8,958 bases of DNA, from assembly GCA_017961965.1 (NCBI GenBank), contig JAGCWG010000078.1, positions 1-8,958 of the forward strand, in the 5' to 3' direction. Shown here one piece after another: positions 1 to 5,712 of this stretch (position 1 is the stretch's first letter; the number at the start of each line of letters is the position of its first letter). The notes below the pieces were generated by a model that worked only from the letters and a program-made list of their open reading frames with translations, had not been told where the DNA came from and ran no database searches. This DNA is from Bacteroidaceae bacterium. Lineage in GTDB: Bacteria; Bacteroidota; Bacteroidia; Bacteroidales; Bacteroidaceae. The position numbers and the translations under genes were made by a program.

Positions 1-279
1 AAGTTTACACCTTTCTTCAAACTATGGGGAGTTGAGAACCTGCAAGACGAAGACTGGAAAGCACACAAGGTGAATGACCATTGGATTCCTTCGCTTGCTG
101 AAAGAGTGACAGGAAAACTGTTCCGTTTTCCACAAGGTGGCAGTTCAAAGGACCTTGACAAGGAACTTATTCGTGCCATGATAAAGAAAGGAATGGAACG
201 TAATCCCAACAACAAGAAGTTTCTCCAATATGCGGAGAAACTTACAAAGATTGAAAACTGGAGACCAAAAAGTGTGTAG
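1..279 (+). CDS. C-terminal end of an unrecognised protein (5' partial)
   Basis: The reading frame is open from the first base of the window to a TAG at 277-279, so about 92 C-terminal residues are visible and the start lies outside. A GTG at 70 is an internal valine codon, not a convincing start, because the frame continues upstream without a stop. The fragment is hydrophilic and basic. It begins KFTPFFKLWGVENL, has a central RVTGKLFRFPQGG segment, and ends in a Lys/Asn-rich probable helix (around NPNNKKFLQYAEKL). I see no membrane segment, no catalytic motif and no family I can name; a carbohydrate- or envelope-related enzyme tail is only a guess. It converges on the DUF4435 gene with 16 bp between the two stop codons, so it is not in an operon with anything else here. 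Confidence 0.6.
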   Translation, partial: KFTPFFKLWGVENLQDEDWKAHKVNDHWIPSLAERVTGKLFRFPQGGSSKDLDKELIRAMIKKGMERNPNNKKFLQYAEKLTKIENWRPKSV

Positions 280-295
280 GAATTATCCACATATA

Positions 296-1288
296 TTATA
301 CACGAGACAGCAGTCTTTCTATATGCGACTTGATAAGTGTATATAGCTCTGCCGACTTGAATTGCGTATTCCTACGTATCATCTGGTTTGTAGGACATTG
401 TGAGTGCTGATAGCATGCCAATTCGTTGTCGAGTTGTTGCTGATGACCGCCTGAGAGATACTTTATCTCCTTCTCACGTTCACGTCGAAGGATTGTACAT
501 ACTGGTTCAATGGCAGAACCGACTACATTGTCCATGAGATGATGTCCCTGAATAAACAAATACGTATTGTCAGGACGTAATCCGAGTTGCTCAAGTTCCT
601 CCTTTAGTGGCTTGAGTTTGCCACGTGCCTCAGGATAACGCTTCTGCATCCATGCCATCTTACGATTGACGGTATGGCGCAACTTCTCCAAGGCGTCCGA
701 AGGATTATGGATATTGAGATGCTCAACAGCTATGAAGTTGTTGAGCGTATTAAGTGGGAACTCGCTGAAACGCAACTCACGATACAGCCATATAGCCCAC
801 ACGAACAAGTCATAAACAATCTCCGAATATAGTCGTAGATAAGCCTCAAAGTCGAACACCTCACGATCGTTGAGAGTTGCCATGACACACACATTATGCA
901 AACTTGGCGCATAACACTGTAGGTTCTCGATGGAATAGGCATAAGTATGCACCACGTATGGATTCTGCAACATCAGACGTGAATTATTCGTAGCACCCTG
1001 CATGAGATAATCCACATCAGCATCAACACAAGCAATCATGCAAGCACCAAGATTCTCGCCAAGGCGGTTCATCATGGCTGTCTTCTTGCCACGCGAAAGG
1101 TCTATGCGTGAAGGAAGCATCACCTCAAAGCAGCGTTCCTCATTCTCAAAGTCGGACAGCACACTCCGCCAGAAGAAGATATCGTCATAGCTCTCCACAT
1201 AGGCAATAATCTTCTTCCGTCTCTTCTTCTGAAGCACATTGGCTGCCTCAAAGTAACGTGATGTGAGATTAGAAGTTAGTGATTTCAT
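296..1288 (-). CDS. DUF4435 (TOPRIM-like) protein, probable effector partner of the adjacent ATPase
   Basis: This 330-aa protein has the hallmarks of DUF4435, a TOPRIM-fold family. An N-terminal strand YVESYDDIFFWR gives the conserved Glu (E32, with D35/D36 following), and a second strand, CVDADVDYL, gives the acidic DxD pair (D89, D91; also D93). A later YSIENL (E121-N122) matches the family's usual IEN motif. The C-terminal half is helical and has a GHHLMDNVV segment near residues 248-256. The first acidic motif reads VES where many relatives have VEG. All TOPRIM acidic residues are present, so nuclease or related metal-dependent activity is possible. In PARIS, the DUF4435 protein AriB is the toxic nuclease held by the ATPase AriA. 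The ATG at 1288 lies inside the end of the ATPase gene (20-nt overlap), which suggests translational coupling. Family assignment is fairly sure; the defence role is inferred. Confidence 0.85.
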   Translation of the reverse strand: MKSLTSNLTSRYFEAANVLQKKRRKKIIAYVESYDDIFFWRSVLSDFENEERCFEVMLPSRIDLSRGKKTAMMNRLGENLGACMIACVDADVDYLMQGATNNSRLMLQNPYVVHTYAYSIENLQCYAPSLHNVCVMATLNDREVFDFEAYLRLYSEIVYDLFVWAIWLYRELRFSEFPLNTLNNFIAVEHLNIHNPSDALEKLRHTVNRKMAWMQKRYPEARGKLKPLKEELEQLGLRPDNTYLFIQGHHLMDNVVGSAIEPVCTILRREREKEIKYLSGGHQQQLDNELACYQHSQCPTNQMIRRNTQFKSAELYTLIKSHIERLLSRV

Positions 1289-2099
1289 TCACTTCGGTTA
1301 CATTACCCATCCAGCCATCCATGATAAGTGCAGGAGAATGAGTGGACAGAATTATCTGTGCATTAGGATTAAGTTCTCTGATAAGCCCGATGAGTTTCTG
1401 TTGCCAGTCAATGTGGAGCGAAATCTCTGGTTCGTCCATAATGAGGGCATAATGCTCGTTATTCTCCACAAGGACTGTAAGGAGAATGACAAGCAACTGC
1501 TTCTCACCAGAAGACAACTGATAAGGGGTAAGCACATCACCGTTCTGCGTGAACTGTATCTCATTGCTGCGGCGGTCGATGAGCTTATGCGTATCTGAAT
1601 AGAGTTCGTCCATCATATCCTGGAAACGCTTCTTGGGAGCAGACGTGCGTGAAGCCTCAAGCGCATCCTCCGGCGTACCACTCGTCAGCAGTTCAATAAT
1701 GCGGTTACCCATATTCACTTGATAGTCAAGATAACGCTTCTGTAAGCGATAGATCTGCCAGTCAAGCTCCGTCTTCACCCTTGAGTCGGCAAGTTTCTCC
1801 AACAAGTCGCTATGGATAAGAGGACGGTCGAAGCTACGAATGACATCGAACTTGATGGCATCAGCCTCCTCTGGGAAGAGCTTAATCTTGACAAGGCCAC
1901 TCATATCATCCACACGCAACTCGCCCTGTTCCAGCATTGACAGGAACTTAACCGAGTGGTTGATGATAGTGCTCTTTCCCACTCCGTTGATGCCACTGAG
2001 GATATTTACATCTGGGCGTAGCGTCCACGAAATGTGTCTGCCACCCTTCCACAGTGCCTTAATCTCAATACTCTGAATGTAATCTGCAGTCTTTCCCAT
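1269..2099 (-). CDS. Compact ABC/AAA-type ATPase (OLD/AriA-like), partner of DUF4435 protein
   Basis: This is a 276-aa ATPase with the full ABC-type motif set. The Walker A is GINGVGKS (residues 36-43), the signature is LSSGEKQ (195-201), the Walker B is ALIMDEPE (D222, catalytic-type E223) followed by ISLHIDWQQ, and the H-loop is STHS (H254). The pattern, with EISLH after the Walker B, is that of the AAA_15/AAA_21/OLD group rather than transporter ATPases, and there are no membrane segments. About 150 residues of charged, helical sequence separate Walker A from the signature, so this is a short version. AriA of PARIS and OLD-type proteins are considerably longer as I recall them. The gene ends inside the start of the DUF4435 gene, so the two products are probably made together. 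The ATG at 2099 was chosen as the first in-frame start ahead of the beta strand leading to Walker A; no Shine-Dalgarno is visible. The ATPase call is secure; sensor or regulator function is inferred. Confidence 0.9.
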   Translation of the reverse strand: MGKTADYIQSIEIKALWKGGRHISWTLRPDVNILSGINGVGKSTIINHSVKFLSMLEQGELRVDDMSGLVKIKLFPEEADAIKFDVIRSFDRPLIHSDLLEKLADSRVKTELDWQIYRLQKRYLDYQVNMGNRIIELLTSGTPEDALEASRTSAPKKRFQDMMDELYSDTHKLIDRRSNEIQFTQNGDVLTPYQLSSGEKQLLVILLTVLVENNEHYALIMDEPEISLHIDWQQKLIGLIRELNPNAQIILSTHSPALIMDGWMGNVTEVNEITNF

Positions 2100-2213
2100 A
2101 CATGTTTTTATGGTTTTACGGTTTGGGGGCTATTCGCTTTTAGATATGACATTGTTAAGTAACAAACCGTACAACCTCATAACCATAAGACAGAACAACC
2201 GTTATTTTGTCCA

Positions 2214-2221
2214 CAAATATA
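2214..2221 (-). promoter_or_regulatory. Possible -7 element for the ATPase/DUF4435 pair
   Basis: On the minus strand this reads TATATTTG, which fits the Bacteroidetes -7 consensus TAnnTTTG. No TTTG lies at the expected 19-21 bp upstream, so only half of the promoter is recognisable. It would give a leader of roughly 110 nt before the ATPase start at 2099. The rest of the 261-bp gap (2100-2360) holds the terminator of the TPR gene and nothing else I can identify. Confidence 0.3.
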
Positions 2222-2286
2222 CAAATAGATTTTAACACACGGTTCATTAAGCGTTCTTTTTTACATAGCAGCAACCGCTTTGTGCG

Positions 2287-2321
2287 AAAAAAGCCTTGGA
2301 TTCCGTCAAGAATCCAAGGCT
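2287..2321 (-). terminator. Rho-independent terminator of the TPR gene
   Basis: A perfect 12-bp inverted repeat (2292-2303 with 2310-2321; AGCCTTGGATTC and its complement) surrounds a 6-nt loop. On the minus strand it is followed by TTTTT (2291-2287). It sits 39 bp past the stop codon of the TPR gene. The U-tract is on the minus-strand side only, so it is directional. It should insulate the ATPase/DUF4435 pair from read-through. Confidence 0.9.
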
Positions 2322-2360
2322 GTAACCATAGTATATTATGTATTGTCTTTCCTTTTTTGT

Positions 2361-4301
2361 TTATCTCAAACGAAGTGTTGTTGACAAACCATCAACAGAA
2401 ACTCTCTGTCCCTCCTTTGCTCCACGGAAGAAGGCCTCTGAACGTGGATAGTAGTTACGAGAGTAATTTGAAATCCTTGTACGTGCCTTATTCACGCATC
2501 CTGGATCCATACGCATCGCCTGCTGAGCCTTATCAGTTGCTGCACAACAATAGATTCCAAGATTCCAGTATAGCTGATCCTTTGTGACGCCCTTACCACC
2601 TGAACGAGGAGCCGTACGATATATTATATCTGCAAGCAACAAGTATGGGTCACCATAATTCTTGTTCTGAGCGATTGCCTTGTTAGCATATTCACGAGCA
2701 TCTGCAATACGTCCCTTAGAATAGCATACCGTTGCAGCCTGATAGAGATACTTTGCTTTCTGCGCGTTATCGGAACAAGCATCTACACACTGCTGCATCA
2801 ATTCCTTTGCCGTGAAGAAGTCCATATCCTTCATATTCTTGACAGCCTGCGAGAAGAAAATCTTATCCTGTGAGTAGTTTCCTCCACCGCCGCCTCCGGC
2901 AGGTCGTGCCGCGGCAAGATAGTCGGACGCTTTATCGTAAACATCAATTTCTGTCTGACCGATACTCTCAAGTGTCTTGAGCACCCAAGCAAGATAACCA
3001 GGATTATTCTTCTCCTCTTCAATCTTAGTCATGAAGAACTGGTTAAGGAACTCTGGGCTTGCAGCCTCTGGGTTCATCTGGAAGTAGTAGTCGGCATACC
3101 ACTGTGGGTAAGTATATTCATCCACGATACTCTTCTGGATTGAAAGTTCCTTCTGATAACGGATACTATCCTCAGCAGTAAGTTCCTGGTCTGAAGGTAC
3201 GTACTGCTTTGCAGAATCAAGGAAGAAATCGCAAAGGTCCTTTGCAAGCACGTAGTCATTTACGAAATCTGTAGCGTAAGTTGAATCTGCCTTGTTAGCC
3301 TTATAGCGATAGTAATAAGTCTTCACGAAGTATGCAAGCGTATAACCACGAGTTGAACGACCGAGGTCGCCGATGGCTGTCTTATACATCTGATAGAGTT
3401 CCTCCATCTCCTTTGTCCAAGGAATATCGTAGTTGGCTGTGTGGTCATTGTCCTGATAAGCAGCCCAAGCAAGCTGAACGACGGAGTCTGGATTATACTG
3501 AAGGAAGTTCTGTGCTTTCTCACAAATGATGTCACCACGTGTGGTGATGAATCGGGAACTATTTCCCTCTTCGTCGTAAAGTGAGTTGATGGCATCCAAG
3601 TTATCAATACGCTTGTTGTATGTATCCATCAACTGCTTGAAGTAGAAATTTCGAACTTTTGGAGTCTTACCCTCGACTGCGAGTGTGTGCCACATCCATA
3701 GACCATGCTTGTAAAGTGTGGCATTGACGTAAGGAGCTCTCTTGAATACATACAACCAAGGTTCATAAGCATAAAGGAATGCTGAGTCAGCAGCCATTTC
3801 CTCGTTTACGCCCTTAGCGTAGTAGCTCTCGAATGTTTCGTAAGCACGACGAATAAGAATACTATCAAGACCATGACCGATTCGCTGCTCCATTGTCGTT
3901 CCCTTGAGTTCAGGGACTTCGACTTCAGTCAGCTCCTTTTCGACATACTCAGGAACAGCCGTCAAAGCCTTCATTTTAGGTTGCTTAATTTTCTTAGCCT
4001 TTGGCTGCTTCTGCTTCTTCTGAGCTACCTCCTGCTGTGCAGGTTGTTCCTCAGTTGCGTCAACATTTTCGGCCACAGTATCTTGTTCGGTTGCATCCGC
4101 ATCAGCGGTAACATCCTGCTCTGCCATTTCTGTATCATCAGAAACAGCATCCTGCTGAGTAACCGTAGTGTCAGAAACAAGCTCCTGTTGTGCAGTAGCA
4201 GTACTGTCAGAAACAGTCTCCTTTTCTATATCTTGTGCATGAATTCCAATAGAAAAAAGTAGCAATAAAAAAAATACCGATATCTTACTCATCATGTACA
4301 T
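2361..4301 (-). CDS. Exported tetratricopeptide-repeat protein with acidic repeat region
   Basis: This 646-aa protein begins with a classical signal peptide (a Leu/Phe-rich core at residues 7-20, with likely cleavage after IHA at 22). No lipobox Cys follows, so it is probably periplasmic. Residues 29-86 are about five degenerate 11-12-residue acidic repeats of the type VSDTTVTQQD. They are followed by a Lys/Gln/Pro-rich basic linker (95-111). A long alpha-helical region (about 125-465) is separated by a Gly6 stretch (near 469-474) from a C-terminal TPR domain; the clearest TPR unit is about 514-550. The end carries EAFFRGAKEGQ (about 622-632), a tail I associate with Bacteroidales TPR proteins of unknown role. 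ATGs at codons 1, 3 and 4 all precede the signal peptide, so the exact start is open. A consensus promoter lies about 90 bp upstream and a strong terminator follows. A scaffold role in the envelope is inference. Confidence 0.85.
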   Translation of the reverse strand: MYMMSKISVFFLLLLFSIGIHAQDIEKETVSDSTATAQQELVSDTTVTQQDAVSDDTEMAEQDVTADADATEQDTVAENVDATEEQPAQQEVAQKKQKQPKAKKIKQPKMKALTAVPEYVEKELTEVEVPELKGTTMEQRIGHGLDSILIRRAYETFESYYAKGVNEEMAADSAFLYAYEPWLYVFKRAPYVNATLYKHGLWMWHTLAVEGKTPKVRNFYFKQLMDTYNKRIDNLDAINSLYDEEGNSSRFITTRGDIICEKAQNFLQYNPDSVVQLAWAAYQDNDHTANYDIPWTKEMEELYQMYKTAIGDLGRSTRGYTLAYFVKTYYYRYKANKADSTYATDFVNDYVLAKDLCDFFLDSAKQYVPSDQELTAEDSIRYQKELSIQKSIVDEYTYPQWYADYYFQMNPEAASPEFLNQFFMTKIEEEKNNPGYLAWVLKTLESIGQTEIDVYDKASDYLAAARPAGGGGGGNYSQDKIFFSQAVKNMKDMDFFTAKELMQQCVDACSDNAQKAKYLYQAATVCYSKGRIADAREYANKAIAQNKNYGDPYLLLADIIYRTAPRSGGKGVTKDQLYWNLGIYCCAATDKAQQAMRMDPGCVNKARTRISNYSRNYYPRSEAFFRGAKEGQRVSVDGLSTTLRLR

Positions 4302-4359
4302 ATGTTATGTGTGTAAATTATTACAATTCTCTTCTATATTCCCTAAGGCATGTCCCCAT

Positions 4360-4389
4360 AAAAAAACGCCACCTGCCATTAGTGGTAGC
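4360..4389 (-). terminator. Terminator-like hairpin overlapping the TPR-gene promoter
   Basis: Read on the minus strand, GCTACC (4389-4384) can pair with GGTGGC (4373-4368) across a 10-nt loop, with one G-U pair. A G and seven T's follow (4366-4360). The stem is short, but the U-tract is strong. The stem begins at the last base of the -7 box, so only transcripts arriving from upstream would carry the whole hairpin. A transcript starting at this promoter could still form a CCAC/GTGG version only if it began at or before 4385. Confidence 0.4.
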
Positions 4390-4419
4390 AAAATTACTCA
4401 AATCAAATGAATTGGCAAA
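4389..4419 (-). promoter_or_regulatory. Bacteroidetes-type promoter of the TPR gene
   Basis: On the minus strand TTTG (4419-4416) is followed after a 19-bp spacer by TAATTTTG (4396-4389). This is an exact match to the -33/-7 consensus used by the Bacteroidetes primary sigma factor. Transcription should begin a few bases downstream, around 4383-4386, giving a leader of about 80-85 nt before the TPR start at 4301. Confidence 0.75.
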
Positions 4420-4440
4420 GGTTTTTAGTGTATTTTGACA

Positions 4441-4476
4441 ATAAAGCGACAAACATTTTTTGTTTGTCGCCTTTAT
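4441..4476. repeat. Long hairpin (inverted repeat) upstream of the TPR-gene promoter
   Basis: A 9-bp perfect stem (GCGACAAAC 4446-4454 with 4462-4470) closes a 7-nt A/T loop. It extends by five more pairs (ATAAA/TTTAT) past a single bulged C at 4471. It lies 22 bp upstream of the -33 box of the TPR promoter. On the minus strand the core stem is followed by TTTATTGT. It may end transcripts from the DUF2795 gene 256 bp upstream, or it may be a protein-binding palindrome; the sequence does not decide. Confidence 0.5.
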
Positions 4477-4731
4477 GTTCTATTTTTGAGCACATAACGT
4501 GTCAATTAAATTACCATAACATCGAAAAACTAAAGAGCCAAAAAGTATGCCCCCCCTATTGGTTTAAGAGCCTAAAGAGTTCAAGGAATTTAGTAGGAAT
4601 AGAAGTTCAAAAGACAATGAACACTAAGGTTCATTAACGAATACAAACAAGGAATCTAAAGATTCATGCAATCAACAGAAAAGATATTGCTAATCATTCA
4701 TTCCTCATCCCTATTTTCTGATTCCTAATTC

Positions 4732-4953
4732 TTAGTACTCCTCCTCGTCCCAAAGGAAGTCTTCCTTTGAAGGATAATCTGGCCAGATCTCCTCAATAGA
4801 TTCATAAACATCACCTTCGTCCTCAATCTCCTCAAGGTTCTCAATAACCTCCAATGGAGCACCAGAACGAGTGGCATAATCAATAAGTTCTTCTTTTGTT
4901 GCTGGCCAAGGTGCGTCTTCCAACTTTGACGCCAATTCCAAAGTCCAATACAT
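4732..4953 (-). CDS. DUF2795-family small acidic protein
   Basis: This 73-aa, strongly acidic protein has the pattern I know from DUF2795 proteins in Bacteroidetes. A segment APWPATKEELIDYATRSGAP (about residues 14-33) is followed by EVIENLEEIED (about 35-45), and the C-terminus is WPDYPSKEDFLWDEEEY. The function of the family is not established. The first half looks helical, as if for nucleic-acid or protein contact, and the tail is almost all Asp/Glu and aromatic residues. There is no signal peptide, so it is probably cytoplasmic. A consensus promoter lies just upstream and the leader is about 35-40 nt. The gene starts 84 bp beyond the adenosyltransferase stop, so it is likely transcribed on its own, perhaps with some read-through. 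Its short length is normal for the family as I recall it. Confidence 0.85.
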   Translation of the reverse strand: MYWTLELASKLEDAPWPATKEELIDYATRSGAPLEVIENLEEIEDEGDVYESIEEIWPDYPSKEDFLWDEEEY

Positions 4954-4994
4954 AGTTATAAGATTTGATAAGTTATTTTATGTTTTACGGTCGG

Positions 4995-5026
4995 CAAAAA
5001 TACTATTTGTTTGTGAAAATGCCAAA
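4995..5026 (-). promoter_or_regulatory. Bacteroidetes-type promoter of the DUF2795 gene
   Basis: On the minus strand TTTG (5026-5023), a 20-bp spacer and TATTTTTG (5002-4995) match the TTTG/TAnnTTTG consensus exactly. The predicted start is near 4990, about 37 nt before the DUF2795 ATG. The -33 box lies only 12 bp beyond the stop codon of the adenosyltransferase gene, which makes DUF2795 a separate transcription unit. Confidence 0.75.
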
Positions 5027-5037
5027 TATATAACGAA

Positions 5038-5592
5038 TTATTTTTTCCTCTCCCATATAATTTCCTCATGTCCAGCCTCTACGTTCATCTTTCTTGCCAA
5101 GACAAAAAAATAATCTGAGAGGCGATTAACATATGCTATAACCTGTAAATCGACATCAGCTCCAGTCTCTGCCAAAGCTATAATACAACGTTCTGCCCTT
5201 CGACAAACGGTACGACAAACATGACTCACCCCAGCACCACGACAACCTCCAGGATGCAGGAACAACTTAATTGGCGGTAACGACGCGTTAATAACATCAA
5301 TCTCTTGTTCTACAAACGTTATCATCTCATCTGTCACCACACTCGTTGCACGTAACTCTGTCTGTGAAGTATCCGTAGCGAGATACGAACCCACAACAAA
5401 CAGATTACGCTGGATTGAAGTCAGGAAACTGACATCACGTTCATTCGTACAATACGTAATAAGCAACCCAATATAAGAGTTGAGTTCATCCACAGTACCA
5501 TATGATTCCAAACGTTCACAACACTTTGACACTCGGACGCCACCTATAAGGCTCGTCTGACCTTTGTCACCTGTCTTTGTATAGATTTTCAT
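5038..5592 (-). CDS. pduO: PduO-type ATP:cob(I)alamin adenosyltransferase
   Basis: This 184-aa cytoplasmic enzyme transfers the adenosyl group of ATP to cob(I)alamin to form adenosylcobalamin, the cofactor of mutases such as methylmalonyl-CoA mutase. The N-terminal ATP-binding motif is TKTGDKGQTSLIGG (residues 5-18). It is followed by GTVDELNSYIG (32-42), the loop HPGG (113-116), the helix SHVCRTVCRRAER (123-135) with the conserved RRAER, and YVNRLSDYFFVLAR (154-167). Length and motif order are those of the trimeric PduO/MMAB family, not the CobA/BtuR or EutT types. Relatives often have LPGG where this protein has HPGG, and its conserved helix is cysteine-rich. No other cobalamin genes are beside it, so it probably acts in salvage. 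No clear promoter is visible upstream; it may be read from the 5713-6141 gene, whose stop is 120 bp away. Confidence 0.93.
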   Translation of the reverse strand: MKIYTKTGDKGQTSLIGGVRVSKCCERLESYGTVDELNSYIGLLITYCTNERDVSFLTSIQRNLFVVGSYLATDTSQTELRATSVVTDEMITFVEQEIDVINASLPPIKLFLHPGGCRGAGVSHVCRTVCRRAERCIIALAETGADVDLQVIAYVNRLSDYFFVLARKMNVEAGHEEIIWERKK

Positions 5593-5712
5593 AGGTTATT
5601 AGGTATTATTGTCCTTATGCTCTACAATACAGCAAGCAACAAGAACTTGGTTTAGTATTTAGTTTTTATTAGATTATAATGTTTTCTATCACATCTTACA
5701 AGACTATTTCAG

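Larger units (their letters stand above)
4302..4731. other. Noncoding region between the DUF2795 and TPR genes
   Basis: This 430-bp gap contains the TPR-gene promoter (4389-4419), a terminator-like hairpin over its start point (4360-4389) and a long hairpin (4441-4476). The remainder (4477-4731) is AT-rich. It has a run of seven C (4550-4556), two copies of CTAAAGAG close together and a weak 5-bp hairpin (GAATC-TAAA-GATTC, 4652-4665). The + strand frame at 4407-4637 could encode 76 aa, but the peptide has no recognisable composition, domain or ribosome binding site, so I do not call it a gene. I see no tRNA or known small RNA. Confidence 0.6.

Noticed and set aside
279..310. Possible bidirectional terminator between the converging genes
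   Set aside because: Only 4-5-bp stems with bulges or a long loop can be drawn; it is not better than chance.
1263..1598. 111-aa + strand frame
   Set aside because: It lies opposite the well-supported ATPase gene, whose Walker B and signature motifs fill the same bases.
296..2099. Naming the pair ariA/ariB outright
   Set aside because: Domain types and gene order fit, but the ATPase is too short and no sequence comparison could be run, so the symbols are withheld.
2241..2250. 10-mer GGTTCATTAA, also present at 4628-4637
   Set aside because: A single short match between two noncoding stretches has no flanking similarity and is not evidence of a repeat family.
3873..4262. 129-aa Leu/Ser-rich + strand frame resembling a membrane protein
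   Set aside because: It is the complement of the acidic repeat segment of the TPR gene. The hydrophobicity is a by-product of Gln/Glu codons read on the other strand.
4321..4359. 12-codon minus-strand leader ORF (MGTCLREYRREL) in the TPR-gene leader
   Set aside because: It is short, without a ribosome binding site and without a run of one regulatory amino acid; it is most likely chance.
4407..4637. 76-aa + strand frame in the noncoding gap
   Set aside because: It has no ribosome binding site, promoter or recognisable domain. It spans the hairpin and C7 run, and its composition looks random.
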